From Planctomycetaceae bacterium (lineage in GTDB: Bacteria > Planctomycetota > Planctomycetia > Planctomycetales > Planctomycetaceae), in assembly GCA_003503535.1 (NCBI GenBank), contig DOCI01000168.1:3235-15236 (forward strand): DNA of 12,002 nucleotides, written 5' to 3'. The notes beneath the pieces were generated by a model. The model ran no database searches and was not told where the DNA came from. It worked only from the letters and a program-made list of their open reading frames with translations. Made by a program: the position numbers and the translations under genes. Shown here in pieces: positions 8,018 through 12,002 of the stretch; position 1 is the stretch's first letter; each line of letters starts with the position of its first letter.

Positions 8018-8121
8018 GTAGGGTGCGTTTCAACGCACCTTTCTCTGACTGTTATCAAACGATTATGTATAATTCACGTCGAAATCGATTCGAGTGAAAG
8101 GTGCGTCAAGACGCACCCTAC
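8018..8121. repeat. REP-like pair (BIME) with GTAG heads, GGTGCGT family
   Basis: The unit at 8018-8043 begins GTAG and folds as GGTGCGT-ttca-ACGCACC. The unit at 8096-8121 is its inverse, ending CTAC and folding as GGTGCGT-caag-ACGCACC. The 26-bp arms match at 23 of 26 positions, with mismatches only in the loop, and are separated by 52 bp. The loop-only differences suggest that the stem is conserved. Confidence 0.75.
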
Positions 8122-8165
8122 AGCTCTTGGAAACAAGCTCAACCCGATTGCCGGTAGATAGCCGT

Positions 8166-8188
8166 CCCCTCTCTGACGCTTCGGGTTA
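8166..8188. repeat. Third copy of the CTGACGCTTCGGGTTA repeat
   Basis: This 23-bp stretch matches the right arm at 5064-5086 except for one base (CCTCTCTGACG against CCTCGCTGACG). It has no obvious partner nearby. The rest of the gap up to 8386 shows no clear element and no convincing promoter. Confidence 0.6.
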
Positions 8189-8386
8189 AGATTGTTTATG
8201 CAAATTCAGACACTGCAGAGGATATGTCAGAATGTACCTGCGGACAATCCCAGCTGTTGATCCCCGTCAGCAAATCGGCTTTAAGTCCTGATTAGTATAG
8301 CAGATATGACATGAATTCGTTCAAATATCGAGTTTCATCCCTTGCAGGACATCTCATTTCGACATTCTGACTGGTTTTTGCCACAC

Positions 8387-11905
<3,519 letters not shown>

Positions 11906-11952
11906 CGTGCCAAAATCTAAAATATCACGAGTGGCAAGGACATTCTCAAAGA

Positions 11953-11985
11953 GAAGCCCTCGAATCGTAGAACTTCGGGGGCTTC
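11953..11985 (+). terminator. Strong hairpin after the LplT-Aas fusion gene
   Basis: GAAGCCCTCGAA (11953-11964) pairs with TTCGGGGGCTTC (11974-11985) in a 12-bp stem with one T-G wobble and a 9-base loop, 47 bp after the stop codon. No T-run follows; instead a second hairpin starts at once. It is a plausible transcript end or 3'-protecting structure, or part of a dispersed repeat. Confidence 0.45.
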
Positions 11986-11997
11986 CGCTGAAGCGGA
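11984..11997. repeat. Small hairpin TCCGC-tgaa-GCGGA at the right edge
   Basis: A perfect 5-bp stem with a TGAA loop abuts and slightly overlaps the larger hairpin. The motif continues towards the window edge, so the full element cannot be judged. Confidence 0.4.
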
Positions 11998-12002
11998 GCG
12001 CC

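Noticed and set aside
7898..8386. Insertion sequence remnant
   Set aside because: No transposase fragment or terminal repeats with target duplication; the palindromes fit REP/BIME better.

Overview
The window looks like ordinary chromosome from a planctomycete. GC is moderate (about half by eye) and gaps between genes are long. The truncated leftmost gene has an N-terminus that I recall from sigma-factor-like proteins typical of Planctomycetes. QueF, WaaA and the LplT-Aas-type fusion also read like planctomycete versions. These assignments come from remembered family sequences and visible motifs, not from a search. WaaA implies a Gram-negative type envelope with a Kdo-lipid A core.

Layout. 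Positions 1-609 (minus strand) hold the N-terminal 203 residues of a two-HTH regulatory protein that runs off the left edge. An AT-rich gap of about 530 bp separates it from a divergent 1043-aa envelope protein (1137-4268), which has an N-terminal membrane anchor, a long Pro/Glu-rich linker and four DUF11-type repeats. Next, all on the plus strand, come queF (4464-4832, preQ1 biosynthesis from preQ0), waaA (5196-6518, Kdo transfer to lipid A), metK (6719-7897, S-adenosylmethionine synthesis) and an 1172-residue fusion of an LplT-like lysophospholipid flippase with an Aas-like acyltransferase/acyl-ACP synthetase (8387-11905). The window ends in a strong hairpin.

The plus-strand genes are separated by gaps of about 195, 363, 200 and 489 bp with candidate promoters or hairpins between them, so they are probably mostly separate transcription units. 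Three of the five genes concern the envelope: the DUF11 protein, Kdo transfer, and phospholipid repair. QueF and MetK are linked only loosely, since SAM donates the ribosyl part in the later QueA step of queuosine synthesis.

No defence system, CRISPR array, prophage, transposase or tRNA is visible. The most unusual content is in the gaps. Four paired inverted repeats lie between genes: a 30-bp pair after the DUF11 gene, a 21-bp pair nested in an outer pair between queF and waaA, and two REP/BIME-like pairs with GTAG/GTGG heads after metK. A third copy of the queF-waaA repeat lies upstream of the fusion gene. The other point worth a look is a recurring Pro-Phe short motif, about 12 copies, in the linker of the DUF11 protein.
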